Assembly (NCBI GenBank): GCA_946885765.1
Contig: CAMPHD010000016.1
Span: 1-20,219 of the forward strand
DNA from: an uncultured Thalassospira sp.
GTDB lineage: Bacteria; Pseudomonadota; Alphaproteobacteria; Rhodospirillales_A; Thalassospiraceae
Direction of reading: 5' to 3'
DNA: 20,219 nucleotides
In this document: positions 6,344 to 14,739 of the stretch, one piece after another
How positions within the stretch are numbered: position 1 is the stretch's first letter
Layout of the letters: every line of letters starts with the position of its first letter
Notes under the pieces: generated by a model
Databases searched by the model: none
Seen by the model: only the letters and a program-made list of their open reading frames with translations
What the model was told of the DNA's origin: nothing
Made by a program: the position numbers and the translations under genes

Positions 6344-7840
6344 TCAAGCGGTTTCAGGCGTCCAGCGCAGAACCGGCTTTCTTGCTGCCGCCGTCTCGTC
6401 AAGACGACGGCGCGGCGTCAGATACGGCGCATTCTTGAAGAATTCCGCATCACCCGATTCTGCCTTGGCCACCAATGACAGAACCGCGTCGCAGAACTGG
6501 TCAATCGATTCCTTGGTTTCCGTTTCCGTCGGCTCGATCAAAAGCGCACCATGAACCACCAGCGGGAAATACATGGTCATCGGGTGGAAGCCCTCGTCGA
6601 TGATCGCCTTCGCCAGATCCAGCGTCGAAACACCGGTATCTTTCAGGAAATCATCGTCAAACAGCGCTTCATGCATGCAATAGCCGGGGAATGCCACGCT
6701 CAGCTTGTCTTTCAGACGCGCCAGCAGATAGTTGGCATTCAGCACCGCATCGCCCGATGCCTGACGCAATCCATCCGCGCCATGGCTTTTCATATAAGAC
6801 AGCGCACGAATAAACATGCCCATCTGGCCATGGAACCCTTTCAGGCGACCAAACGGCTTGTTGCCGTCCTTCTCGTCTGCGGTTTCGACAAGATGGAATT
6901 TCTCGCCCTTGCGCACAACATAGGGGATCGGTGCATACGGGGCCAGGGCGTCGGAAAACACAACCGGACCCGAACCCGGTCCACCGCCGCCATGCGGGGT
7001 CGAAAAGGTTTTATGCAGGTTGATATGCATTGCATCAATGCCAAGATCGGCGGGGCGCACCCGTCCGACAATCGCGTTGAAGTTCGCCCCGTCGCAATAG
7101 AAATACCCACCGGCCGCATGGACCAGATCGGCAATCTTGCGAACGTCACGTTCAAACAGGCCACACGTATTCGGGTTGGTCAGCATGATCCCCGCAACAT
7201 CATCGCCAAGCTTGGCTTCGAATGCCGCAAGATCAACACGGCCATCTTCGGTGGCCGGGATCGAATCAACCGTGAAACCACATGCCGCAGCCGTTGCCGG
7301 GTTGGTCCCGTGTGCTGATTCCGGCACCAGAACACGACGACGGTTTTCACCGCGCGCATCAAGCGCCGCACGGATCGCCATCATGCCGCAAAGCTCGCCC
7401 TGTGCGCCGGCGGCCGGCGACATGGAAACCGCAGGCATCCCGGTCAGAACCAGCAGCCAGTGCGCGCAACTGTCAATCAGTTCAAGCGCCCCCTGAACCG
7501 TGCTTTCGGGCTGCATCGGATGCAGGTCGGCAAGACCGGGCATACGCGCAACCTTTTCGTTCAGGCGCGGATTGTGTTTCATCGTGCACGAACCCAGCGG
7601 GAAAAAGCCGGAATCAATGCCAAAGTTTTTCTGCGACAGGCGCGTGAAATGACGCACCACCTGCGGCTCGGACAGGCCCGGAAGACCGACATCGCTATCG
7701 CGATCAAGACCGCCAAGGCGTGATTTGATGCCTGCTGGCTTCGGAAGGTCAACACCGGTACGACCGGGTTCACCCTGTTCGAAAATCAGCTTTTCCTCAA
7801 GAACAAGGCCGCGGTTGCCGGTATGGGTGGTAAAGCTCAT
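6344..7840 (-). CDS. gcvPB: Glycine dehydrogenase (decarboxylating) subunit 2, P-protein beta half
   Basis: This 498-residue subunit carries the PLP site of the glycine cleavage P-protein, which decarboxylates glycine and passes the aminomethyl group to lipoyl-GcvH. The PLP-binding lysine is K277 in [18 protein letters not shown]. Other P-protein landmarks are [13 protein letters not shown] (79-91), the [11 protein letters not shown] block (172-182) and [12 protein letters not shown] (248-259). The length is normal for the split form found in alphaproteobacteria, archaea and many Gram-positives. Its ATG overlaps the gcvPA stop in an ATGA arrangement (7837-7840), indicating translational coupling for a heteromeric enzyme. 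It is the last gene of the operon, followed by a strong terminator. Confidence is very high. Confidence 0.97.
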   Translation of the reverse strand: MSFTTHTGNRGLVLEEKLIFEQGEPGRTGVDLPKPAGIKSRLGGLDRDSDVGLPGLSEPQVVRHFTRLSQKNFGIDSGFFPLGSCTMKHNPRLNEKVARMPGLADLHPMQPESTVQGALELIDSCAHWLLVLTGMPAVSMSPAAGAQGELCGMMAIRAALDARGENRRRVLVPESAHGTNPATAAACGFTVDSIPATEDGRVDLAAFEAKLGDDVAGIMLTNPNTCGLFERDVRKIADLVHAAGGYFYCDGANFNAIVGRVRPADLGIDAMHINLHKTFSTPHGGGGPGSGPVVFSDALAPYAPIPYVVRKGEKFHLVETADEKDGNKPFGRLKGFHGQMGMFIRALSYMKSHGADGLRQASGDAVLNANYLLARLKDKLSVAFPGYCMHEALFDDDFLKDTGVSTLDLAKAIIDEGFHPMTMYFPLVVHGALLIEPTETETKESIDQFCDAVLSLVAKAESGDAEFFKNAPYLTPRRRLDETAAARKPVLRWTPETA

Positions 7841-9192
7841 GCCAGCACCTCCTTCAATGCAGACGCAAGGTCCGCGATGTCTTCGTCGGTGTTGGTTTCG
7901 GTCGCCGCCACCAGCATGTAATTGCCCAGATCGTCGCGGTTCGGGTACAGGCGCGACAACGGAACGCCGCCAAGGATACCCTTGCCAACCAGTGCCTCGA
8001 CCACCTCTGCTGCCGGTTTGGCCAGCTTGACGGTGAACTCGTTAAAGAAGCTGTCATTGACAACTTCCGCACCATTGACCGCGTTGATCGCATCGGCGGT
8101 CTTGCACGCGGTTTCATGGTTAAGCATCGCCACACCACGATAACCGTCTTCCCCCAGAAGGCTCATATGCACCGTAAAGGCCAACGAACACAGACCGGAA
8201 TTGGTGCAGATGTTCGATGTCGCCTTCTCGCGGCGGATATGCTGTTCACGGGTCGAAAGCGTCAGAACAAAACCGCGCTTGCCGTCCTGATCGACCGTTT
8301 CACCACACAGGCGACCGGGCATCTGGCGTACCAGTTTGCTGGTCGTCGCAAACAGACCAACATACGGCCCGCCATAGTTCAGGTTGTTACCAATCGACTG
8401 GCCTTCGCCGCAGACGATATCCGCGCCAAAGCTGCCCGGTGATTTGACCGCACCAAAGGCCATGGCCTCGGTAAAGACAACAATCAGAAGCGCACCCTTG
8501 GCATGGCACGCGTCCGCCAGCTTCGTGTGGTCCTGAACACGGCCGAAAACGTCCGGGTACTGGACCACGACGCAGGCGGTCTGATCATCAATCAGATCGT
8601 CAAGCTCGTCGGCGGTTGCCTGCTTTTCCGGGTGCCCGTCACGACCGGCAACTTCGGTATCGCTATACTGGCAATAGGTTTCCGTGACTTCACGGTAATG
8701 CGGATGCAGACCACCCGACAGAACCGCTTTCTTGCGCCGCGTTGCGCGGCACGCCATCAGAACAGCCTCCGCACATGACGTTGCCCCGTCCCACATCGAT
8801 GCGTTTGCCACATCCATGCCGGTGATCGATGCCACCTGCGTCTGGAATTCGAACAGATACTGCAACGTACCCTGTGCGATTTCCGGCTGATAGGGGGTAT
8901 AGGCCGTCAGGAATTCACCACGCTGGATGATGTAATCGACCGTGGCCGGAACATGGTGGCGATACGCCCCCGCCCCCAGAAAGCTCGGCACGCTGGCCGT
9001 GCCCATGTTTTTGGCGGCCAGTTTCGCCATGTCGCGTTCGACCTGCAATTCGCCCAGATGATGGGGCAGATCGACCGGCTCGGACAGCAGCGCGCCTTCG
9101 GGCACGTCGCTGTATAATTCGTCAACGGACTTTGCCCCGATGGTTTCAAGCATCGAGGCGCGATCCGCCTTGGTTAGCGGAAGATAACGCAT
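7837..9192 (-). CDS. gcvPA: Glycine dehydrogenase (decarboxylating) subunit 1, P-protein alpha half
   Basis: This 451-residue protein is the N-terminal half of the P-protein, which forms an (alpha-beta)2 enzyme with GcvPB. It has the conserved MRYLPLT start, the [16 protein letters not shown] segment, the [17 protein letters not shown] block and the [11 protein letters not shown] and [22 protein letters not shown] blocks in family order. It has no PLP lysine of its own; the active site lies in the beta subunit. Only 3 nt separate its ATG from the gcvH stop, and it overlaps gcvPB by 4 nt, so gcvH, gcvPA and gcvPB are tightly coupled. Length and start agree with the family. Confidence 0.97.
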   Translation of the reverse strand: MRYLPLTKADRASMLETIGAKSVDELYSDVPEGALLSEPVDLPHHLGELQVERDMAKLAAKNMGTASVPSFLGAGAYRHHVPATVDYIIQRGEFLTAYTPYQPEIAQGTLQYLFEFQTQVASITGMDVANASMWDGATSCAEAVLMACRATRRKKAVLSGGLHPHYREVTETYCQYSDTEVAGRDGHPEKQATADELDDLIDDQTACVVVQYPDVFGRVQDHTKLADACHAKGALLIVVFTEAMAFGAVKSPGSFGADIVCGEGQSIGNNLNYGGPYVGLFATTSKLVRQMPGRLCGETVDQDGKRGFVLTLSTREQHIRREKATSNICTNSGLCSLAFTVHMSLLGEDGYRGVAMLNHETACKTADAINAVNGAEVVNDSFFNEFTVKLAKPAAEVVEALVGKGILGGVPLSRLYPNRDDLGNYMLVAATETNTDEDIADLASALKEVLA

Positions 9193-9195
9193 GTC

Positions 9196-9567
9196 TTAAA
9201 GGCCTTCGACAAAGTCTTTATACGCGGCTTCGTCCATCAGCTCGTCAAGCTGGGACTCATCGGAAAGTTCCATGCGGAAGAACCAGCCGTCGGCTTCCGG
9301 GGATTCGTTGACCAGTGCCGGATTGACATCAAGGTCTTCATTGGCTTCGACAACCACGCCATCAAGCGGGGCATAAACGTCGCTGGCGGCCTTGACCGAT
9401 TCAACAACCGCCGCATCGCCGTCCTTGACCAGTTTCTTGCCGACTTCCGGCAGTTCGACATAAACGATATCGCCAAGCGACTGCTGGGCATAATCGGTAA
9501 TGCCAACGGTCGCGACACCGTCTTCGAAATCAACCCATTCATGTTCCTGCGAGAATTTTTTAACCAT
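9196..9567 (-). CDS. gcvH: Glycine cleavage system H protein
   Basis: This 123-residue lipoyl carrier shuttles the aminomethyl group from the P-protein to the T-protein. The lipoylated lysine is K59 in [17 protein letters not shown]. The N-terminal HEWV, the [19 protein letters not shown] segment and the C-terminal GWFFRMEL segment are typical. The ATG at 9567 is used because the protein then begins [11 protein letters not shown] like other GcvH, with AGGGA about 9-10 nt upstream; the longer frame to 9687 is unlike the family and runs into gcvT. The gap after gcvT is 91 nt and shows no terminator, so it should remain in the operon. Confidence 0.97.
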   Translation of the reverse strand: MVKKFSQEHEWVDFEDGVATVGITDYAQQSLGDIVYVELPEVGKKLVKDGDAAVVESVKAASDVYAPLDGVVVEANEDLDVNPALVNESPEADGWFFRMELSDESQLDELMDEAAYKDFVEGL

Positions 9568-9658
9568 TGTAATCGTCCCTGTAAGATCAGTTGTCTCTAA
9601 AATCTCGGTATCTTTTGCGGGCCGCAGATCGCTGCCCGAACTCTTTTTTTTCTGGCGA

Positions 9659-10771
9659 TCAGCCGCGATAATAACGGTGGGCCGCAAACGGCAGCTCGAC
9701 GATTTCCGCCGGGCGGGCCTTGCCGCGCACCATCAGATCGACTTTGGTTCCCGGGGCGGCAAATTCAATTGCAACATACCCCATTGCAATCGGGCCATCC
9801 ACGGTCGGGCCGAAACCACCACTGGTGATTTCGCCGATTTCTTCACCGTCACTGTTCAGAATAGGTGTGTGTTCGCGCGCCGGGGCCTTGCCTTCGGGTT
9901 TGATCCCGACACGTTTGCGGTCCGCCCCGTTGGCAAGCTGATCAAGGATGATGTCTGATCCCTTGAACCCGCCTTCTTCACGGCGACGCTTGTTGATGAT
10001 CCAGTTAAGGTCCCCTTCAACCGGGGTGGTCGTGGTGTCGATATCGTTGCCATACAGGCAAAGACCCGCTTCAAGGCGCAGCGAATCGCGCGCGCCAAGG
10101 CCAATCGCCTCGACCTCTTCCTCGGCCAGAAGCTTGCGCGCCAGTTCTTCGGCACGCTCGTTCGGCACGGAAATCTCGTACCCGTCCTCGCCGGTATAAC
10201 CCGACCGGGTGACAAAGCACGCGATACCGGCAATATCGATCTCGGCAAAGCTCATGAATTTCATCTCGGCAACCGACGGTGCAAACCGTGCCAGCACGCG
10301 GGCGGCCTCCGGTCCCTGCAATGCCATCAATGCACGGTCATCAATCTCGATCAGGTTGACACCGTTATCCAAATTGGCCCGCATATGGACAATGTCATCA
10401 TCCTTGCACGCCGCATTGATCACCAGAAACAGGCTGTCACCCGCATTGGTGATCATCAGGTCATCAAGGATCGTGCCATCGTCATTGGTGAATGCGGAAT
10501 AACGGGTGCGGCCGGGTTTCAGGATCGCGATATCGCCGGGCACCAGCTTTTCAAGCTCGGCCACGCGATGTTCGCCGGTCAGGCGAACCTGCCCCATATG
10601 CGAAACGTCAAACAGACCGGCCTTCGCGCGGGTATGCAGATGTTCGCCCATAACGCCCAGCGGATATTGCACCGGCATGCCATAACCGGCAAACGGCACC
10701 ATCTTGGCACCCAGTTCGACATGCAAATCATAAAGGGCGGTTTTCAGCAGTTCGGTTTGATGATCGGCCAT
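9659..10771 (-). CDS. gcvT: Aminomethyltransferase, glycine cleavage T protein
   Basis: This 370-residue enzyme transfers the methylene group from aminomethyl-lipoyl-GcvH to tetrahydrofolate and releases ammonia. Family landmarks are [13 protein letters not shown] (27-39), LFDVSHMG (53-60), the DDL of the catalytic Asp region (103-105), and [13 protein letters not shown] (191-203). The ATG at 10771 is chosen because a GGAGA SD lies about 6 nt upstream and the protein then starts like other GcvT; the open frame continues upstream to 11023 but crosses the riboswitch. It is the first gene of the operon, about 50 nt after the riboswitch. Its expression is probably raised by glycine. Confidence 0.97.
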   Translation of the reverse strand: MADHQTELLKTALYDLHVELGAKMVPFAGYGMPVQYPLGVMGEHLHTRAKAGLFDVSHMGQVRLTGEHRVAELEKLVPGDIAILKPGRTRYSAFTNDDGTILDDLMITNAGDSLFLVINAACKDDDIVHMRANLDNGVNLIEIDDRALMALQGPEAARVLARFAPSVAEMKFMSFAEIDIAGIACFVTRSGYTGEDGYEISVPNERAEELARKLLAEEEVEAIGLGARDSLRLEAGLCLYGNDIDTTTTPVEGDLNWIINKRRREEGGFKGSDIILDQLANGADRKRVGIKPEGKAPAREHTPILNSDGEEIGEITSGGFGPTVDGPIAMGYVAIEFAAPGTKVDLMVRGKARPAEIVELPFAAHRYYRG

Positions 10772-10823
10772 CAAGGTCTCCAGACAGGCGTTGCGAAACA
10801 TAGCCGACCAATGGCCAACCACG

Positions 10824-11047
10824 TCCCCCTCTGTCTTGGAGCCTGAAAGAATCACAGCCGGTTTGGACACCGGTCTGCTTACATCTTCGGCGAGACGCAC
10901 ATCGATTTCCGATGCCGCCTGCTTTCCAGAGTCCCATCTCCCCGCGGTCCGTTTGCCTGAGAGTTTCCGGGGTGGTTGCTCCTTCGGCGTCCGCGCAATC
11001 CCTATCGATGCAATCTCGCACATCGATCAAGACCGTGGCACTCTCCC
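10824..11047 (-). ncRNA. Tandem glycine riboswitch upstream of gcvT
   Basis: Read on the - strand, aptamer I runs from GGGAGAGTGCC (11047) through GCCGAAGGAGCAACC to ACTCTCAGGCAAACGGACC (about 10942). Aptamer II runs from GGGACTCTGGAAAGC (about 10935) through GCCGAAGATGTAAGC to TTCTTTCAGGCTCC and ACAGAGGGGGA (10824). These are the hallmark conserved blocks of the two-aptamer glycine riboswitch. The leader before aptamer I and the short linker are of normal size. No intrinsic terminator is evident in the 52 nt between aptamer II and gcvT, so control may act on translation initiation or by another mechanism; this is an inference. A TATAAG -10-like box (11077-11072) lies 25-30 nt upstream. Confidence 0.95.
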
Positions 11048-11137
11048 ACGGGGATCATTTGGGTATGCCCCCTTATACGGATTTGAATCCGACCAGACCA
11101 GCCCCAAAAATCACATCCTTGCGACCCCACCCATTGG

Positions 11138-11201
11138 TATGAGGATTAAAAGCCGTTTTTTTGCTCCTCCGGCAAATTGCAATTATTTTGTATGAGGATT
11201 A
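11138..11201. repeat. Pair of 12-bp direct repeats upstream of the gcv operon
   Basis: GTATGAGGATTA occurs at 11138-11149 and again at 11190-11201. The starts are 52 bp apart, about five helical turns. The sites lie about 60-130 bp upstream of the probable gcv start. A perfect AATTGCAATT palindrome (11175-11184) sits between them. This may be a regulator-binding region. Confidence 0.5.
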
Positions 11202-11227
11202 CCGAAAACGAACTTTTGTCCAAAAAC

Positions 11228-11260
11228 GAAAATCCCGCCACGCGATGCGGGCGGGATTTG
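11228..11260 (-). terminator. Terminator after the lipoprotein gene
   Basis: A 10-bp stem (AAATCCCGCC / GGCGGGATTT, 11230-11239 and 11250-11259) with a GC-rich loop is followed on the - strand by a TTTTCGTTTTT tail. It lies 35 nt after the lipoprotein stop. Confidence 0.85.
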
Positions 11261-11283
11261 ATTATTCACTAAAAATGAATAAT
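11261..11283. repeat. AT-rich hairpin between the lipoprotein stop and its terminator
   Basis: ATTATTCA (11261-11268) and TGAATAAT (11276-11283) form an 8-bp palindrome with a 7-nt loop, directly beside the terminator. The role is unknown; it may be a 3' end stabiliser or a protein-binding site. Confidence 0.45.
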
Positions 11284-11294
11284 AGGCCGGATTA

Positions 11295-11843
11295 TTAATT
11301 TTTTCCGAAGCGACGATTGTAATCAAGCTGATCGGCACTCAGCTGGAAACCAAGATAGATTTCATAGTCCGGTCCGGCCCAGACATCATCCAGCGGCACG
11401 TTCAGGGTCACCTGCTCGTCGCGATACCGCGCCAGGTTCAGGTTGCTCGGAAACGCCATCTGAACATCAAACAGATTTTTCTGGATAAACTCGCCGGACG
11501 GGTCCTTAAGGGCTACAAAATACTGGAGTTTTGCGTTGCGCCCCTGTGCTGCCGGGCCCAGTTCGGCATTGATGATCGGGCTGATGACGACGTTCAGAAC
11601 CTTGTCATCAAGGTCATAACCGCAATCGCCCAGATATCCGCCAAATTCGGCTTCAAGGATCACATCGGTCAGATCTTTGCCCTGACCATTGAACTGCACC
11701 AGACGGGCGGTATCATTGGGCAAAAAGGCCCGCGGGCATGCCGGGACCGGCGGTTCTTCGAACGTGCCGCACGCTGCCAGAAAACCGGCAAACGACACCA
11801 AACCCAATGCACAAATACGCCGCAGTCCGTTCGCAATCGTCAT
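11295..11843 (-). CDS. Predicted lipoprotein of unknown function
   Basis: I do not recognise the family. The 182-residue protein starts MTIANGLRRICALG, then a hydrophobic stretch and the lipobox LAAC (22-25), so Cys25 should be lipidated after signal peptidase II cleavage. Gly at +2 does not match the inner-membrane retention signal, so an outer-membrane location is plausible. The mature part is soluble, with two more cysteines (C36 and one in LGDCGYDL) that could form a disulfide, and predicted beta-rich stretches. The ATG at 11843 is chosen because the signal peptide starts there and AGAGG lies about 7 nt upstream; the open frame to 12005 looks spurious. It is divergent from ispH and transcribed alone. 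Confidence 0.85.
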   Translation of the reverse strand: MTIANGLRRICALGLVSFAGFLAACGTFEEPPVPACPRAFLPNDTARLVQFNGQGKDLTDVILEAEFGGYLGDCGYDLDDKVLNVVISPIINAELGPAAQGRNAKLQYFVALKDPSGEFIQKNLFDVQMAFPSNLNLARYRDEQVTLNVPLDDVWAGPDYEIYLGFQLSADQLDYNRRFGKN

Positions 11844-12026
11844 CCAAGCCTCTATGGAACTGGTCAAATTCGCTGTCATGCCCCATCCGGGCACAGCCTC
11901 GCGCAGTCTATTCGCTCCGATATGGCGACACAACCCGCTTCCGTTTGAAATCAGTGCATTCACAACAATTGCCACCAATACATGCATCCACATCCATCTT
12001 TGCACAGTTTTACACGGTGTCTGTCA

Positions 12027-12055
12027 TTGCACGTCCGGTGCTGGCGGGTTATGTA
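12027..12055 (+). promoter_or_regulatory. Possible promoter of the ispH-thrB-rnhA unit
   Basis: TTGCAC (12027-12032) and TATGTA (12050-12055) are 17 nt apart in the divergent gap between the lipoprotein gene and ispH. The -10 match is weak. Confidence 0.25.
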
Positions 12056-12117
12056 ACGAAGACACTTGAATAATCGCGCGGCTGGTGTCGCGCATCATGA
12101 ACATTCGGACCCGTATC

Positions 12118-13065
12118 ATGTCTGACAAAGCCGACCTTCGGATCATCCTTGCCAACCCGCGCGGTTTCTGTGCTGGCGTGGATCGTGCGATCGAGATCGT
12201 CGAAAAGGCGCTGGTGAAGTACGGCGCGCCGGTCTATGTCCGCCACGAAATCGTCCACAACAAATTCGTGGTCGACCGCCTGCGCGACATGGGGGCGGTT
12301 TTTGTCGACGAACTTGACGGTGTTCCCGACGGGGTTCCGGTGATCTTTTCCGCCCACGGGGTGCCGAAATCGGTGCCCGAAGCCGCCGAAAACCGCCAGC
12401 TTGAATATCTTGATGCGACCTGCCCGCTGGTCTCCAAGGTCCATCGCGGTGCGGAACGCCACCATGCCGATGGCAAGCATATCCTTCTGATCGGCCATGC
12501 CGGGCATCCCGAAGTCATCGGCACCATGGGCCAGTTGCCACCGGGCAGCATGACCCTGATTGAAACCGAAGAAGACGCCGAAAACCTTCAGGTCGAAAAC
12601 CCCGAAAACCTTGCCTTTGTGACCCAGACCACCCTGTCGCTGGATGATACGGCCAGGATCATCTCGATCCTGCAAAGCCGCTTCCCCGCGATCGAGGTCC
12701 CGAAGAAAGAAGACATCTGCTATGCGACCACCAACCGCCAGCACGCGGTCAAGCTGATCGCAACCGATGCCGATGCCATTCTGGTTCTGGGCGCGCCGAA
12801 CTCGTCGAACTCGAACCGTCTGGTCGAAGTCGCGAAACGCGAAGGATGTGACCGCTCGGTTCTAGTCGAACGCGCCAGAGATATCGACTGGTCCAAGCTT
12901 GAAGGCATTTCGACCCTTGGCATTACCGCAGGCGCATCCGCCCCGGAAATTCTGGTCGAGGAAGTCATTGATGCCTGCCGCGAACGTTATAACGTCACGG
13001 TCGAAACCCTGACTTTGACCAATGAAAACGTCACCTTCAAGCTGCCCCGTCAGCTTGCCAGCTAA
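12118..13065 (+). CDS. ispH: 4-hydroxy-3-methylbut-2-enyl diphosphate reductase
   Basis: This 315-residue iron-sulfur enzyme makes IPP and DMAPP from HMBPP, the last step of the MEP isoprenoid pathway. The three cluster cysteines are C18 in [13 protein letters not shown]102 in [11 protein letters not shown] and C201 in [11 protein letters not shown]. Other conserved parts are the FSAHGVP segment (77-83), the [15 protein letters not shown] block (125-139), TQTTLS (169-174), NSSNSNRL and [17 protein letters not shown]. The ATG at 12118 is chosen because homologues begin just before this point; ATG 12097 and GTG 12085 in the same frame are possible, and none has a strong SD. It leads an ispH-thrB-rnhA cluster that is common in alphaproteobacteria, with 32 nt to thrB. 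Confidence 0.97.
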   Translation: MSDKADLRIILANPRGFCAGVDRAIEIVEKALVKYGAPVYVRHEIVHNKFVVDRLRDMGAVFVDELDGVPDGVPVIFSAHGVPKSVPEAAENRQLEYLDATCPLVSKVHRGAERHHADGKHILLIGHAGHPEVIGTMGQLPPGSMTLIETEEDAENLQVENPENLAFVTQTTLSLDDTARIISILQSRFPAIEVPKKEDICYATTNRQHAVKLIATDADAILVLGAPNSSNSNRLVEVAKREGCDRSVLVERARDIDWSKLEGISTLGITAGASAPEILVEEVIDACRERYNVTVETLTLTNENVTFKLPRQLAS

Positions 13066-13097
13066 CCCCGCTCTGATGCAGGAAATCCGGATATCCC

Positions 13098-14072
13098 ATG
13101 GCCGTCTATACCGACGTTTCTGACGAAGATATCGCCCGTTTTGTCGCCGAATACGATATCGGCAACGTGATTTCGTTCAAAGGCATCGCCGAGGGTGTCG
13201 AAAACACCAACTTCCTGCTTCAGACCGATCAGGCATCCTTTATCCTGACCCTGTATGAAAAGCGTGTGAACCCGGATGATCTGCCGTTCTATCTGGGCCT
13301 GATGAATCATCTGTCGGCCAAGGGGCTGAACTGCCCGACCCCGATCCACGGCAGGGACGGGGTTGCGTTGCGTCGCCTTTGCGGACGTCCGGCCGCCATC
13401 ACATCCTTCCTGAACGGCATGTCGCCACGCCGGATCATGCCCCATCACTGCACGGGTCTTGGTGCCGCACTGGCGCAATTGCATACCGCCGGTCAGGATT
13501 TCGAAATGTATCTTGGCAATGCGCTGAGTGTGAAGGGATGGCGTCCGCTGTTTGAAAGCTGCCGTGCCGATGCCGACGGCGTTCAGCCCGGCCTTGAAAA
13601 ACTGATCGAGGATGAACTGGCCTTTCTTGAAGCAAACTGGCCCCATCAGTTGCCTGCGGGTGTGATCCATGCCGACCTGTTTCCCGATAACGTGTTCTTC
13701 TTCCCCGGCAAGGACGACGTATCCGGCCTGATTGATTTCTATTTCGCGTGCAATGATCTGCTGGCTTATGACATTGCGATCTGCATGAATGCCTGGTGCT
13801 TCGAACCCGATAACAGCTTTAACGTCACCAAGGCCCGCAACCTGCTATCCAGCTATGGCAAGGTGCGCGCATTGTCCGATGATGAACTGGCCGCCCTTCC
13901 GATCCTTGCGCGCGGGGCCTCGTTGCGGTTCCTGCTGACCCGTCTTTATGACTGGATCAACACGCCCAAGGACGCGCTGGTCACACCGAAAAATCCGCGC
14001 GAATACATCAATAAACTGCGTTTCCATCAACGCATCGACAGTGCCAGCGCCTATGGCCTGGGCGAGGAATAG
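13098..14072 (+). CDS. thrB: Homoserine kinase, APH-fold type
   Basis: This 324-residue kinase phosphorylates homoserine in threonine biosynthesis. It is of the ThrB type with a choline-kinase/aminoglycoside phosphotransferase fold, not the GHMP type of E. coli. The N-terminal MAVYTDVSDEDIARFVAEYDIG and the GVENTNFLL nucleotide-binding segment are typical. The catalytic loop is VIHADLFPDNVF (189-200) and the metal-binding loop is GLIDFYFA (210-217). Length and start fit the family. The SD before the ATG is weak (AGGAAA about 14 nt away). It lies 32 nt after ispH and 6 nt before rnhA, so the three are probably co-transcribed. Confidence 0.95.
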   Translation: MAVYTDVSDEDIARFVAEYDIGNVISFKGIAEGVENTNFLLQTDQASFILTLYEKRVNPDDLPFYLGLMNHLSAKGLNCPTPIHGRDGVALRRLCGRPAAITSFLNGMSPRRIMPHHCTGLGAALAQLHTAGQDFEMYLGNALSVKGWRPLFESCRADADGVQPGLEKLIEDELAFLEANWPHQLPAGVIHADLFPDNVFFFPGKDDVSGLIDFYFACNDLLAYDIAICMNAWCFEPDNSFNVTKARNLLSSYGKVRALSDDELAALPILARGASLRFLLTRLYDWINTPKDALVTPKNPREYINKLRFHQRIDSASAYGLGEE

Positions 14073-14078
14073 AATTAC

Positions 14079-14522
14079 ATGACCGGAACTGGCGACAAAC
14101 GCGTCGAAATTTACACCGATGGCGCGTGCAGCGGCAATCCCGGCCCCGGTGGCTGGGGCGCGATCCTGCGATTTAATGGCGTGGAAAAGGAAATGTCGGG
14201 CGGCGATCCTGAAACCACCAACAACCGTATGGAAATGATGGCCGCCATCAGTGCGCTTGAAGCATTGAAACGCCCCTGCGTCATCGACATTTATACCGAC
14301 AGCAGCTATGTGCGGGACGGCATAACCAAGTGGATTTGGGGATGGCAAAAACGCGGATGGAAGACCGCAGACAAGAAACCGGTCAAAAATGTCGAGCTTT
14401 GGCAACGGCTTCTGGACGCCCTGAAACCTCATAAAGTTGAATGGCACTGGGTCAAAGGACATGCCGGACACCCCGAAAACGAACGATGCGACGAGCTCGC
14501 CCGACAGGCCGTACCAAAATAA
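14079..14522 (+). CDS. rnhA: Ribonuclease HI
   Basis: This 147-residue endonuclease cleaves the RNA strand of RNA-DNA hybrids in the cytoplasm. The four acidic catalytic residues are D14 in [18 protein letters not shown]52 in NNRMEMMA, D74 in IYTDSSYV and D138 in NERCDELAR; the flexible-loop His is H128 in VKGHAGH. The basic handle region ([18 protein letters not shown]) is present. The ATG at 14079 has GAGGAA 9 nt upstream, inside the end of thrB. It is the last gene of the ispH-thrB-rnhA unit; no clear terminator follows. Confidence 0.97.
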   Translation: MTGTGDKRVEIYTDGACSGNPGPGGWGAILRFNGVEKEMSGGDPETTNNRMEMMAAISALEALKRPCVIDIYTDSSYVRDGITKWIWGWQKRGWKTADKKPVKNVELWQRLLDALKPHKVEWHWVKGHAGHPENERCDELARQAVPK

Positions 14523-14670
14523 ACTTGGCGGACAAGTCCTTGAAGCTGCTGGACTTCGATCCAAAGTAGATGGGCCGGGACAGTTTTTGTGAACACTATA
14601 TGAAAAAAATGAAATCAAACTTGCTTTTGGACTGACTTCCAGATTGAGTAAGAACAGTCTTAGGGGTATT

Positions 14671-14733
14671 GGAGCCCACCCGAAGGTCGAGTATGGTTGC
14701 AATTAACTAGTCGATAGTGGGTGCCGAGGAGAA
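14671..14733 (+). promoter_or_regulatory. SD and upstream stem in the GGDEF-EAL mRNA leader
   Basis: GAGGAG (14726-14731) lies 8 nt before a TTG start and decides that start. Just upstream, 14671-14679 can pair with 14717-14725 (eight of nine positions including one G-U), closing a 37-nt loop directly against the SD. This could influence ribosome access; that is an inference. Confidence 0.4.
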
Positions 14734-14739
14734 ATACGC

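Noticed and set aside
6551..7318. 255-codon + strand frame inside gcvPB
   Set aside because: It is antisense to gcvPB and has no recognisable domain.
10772..11023. Upstream extension of gcvT through the riboswitch
   Set aside because: The segment is structured RNA with conserved glycine aptamer blocks, and ATG 10771 has its own SD and the family N-terminus.
12049..12744. 231-codon - strand frame over ispH
   Set aside because: It is a shadow of the well-conserved ispH; no motif is seen.
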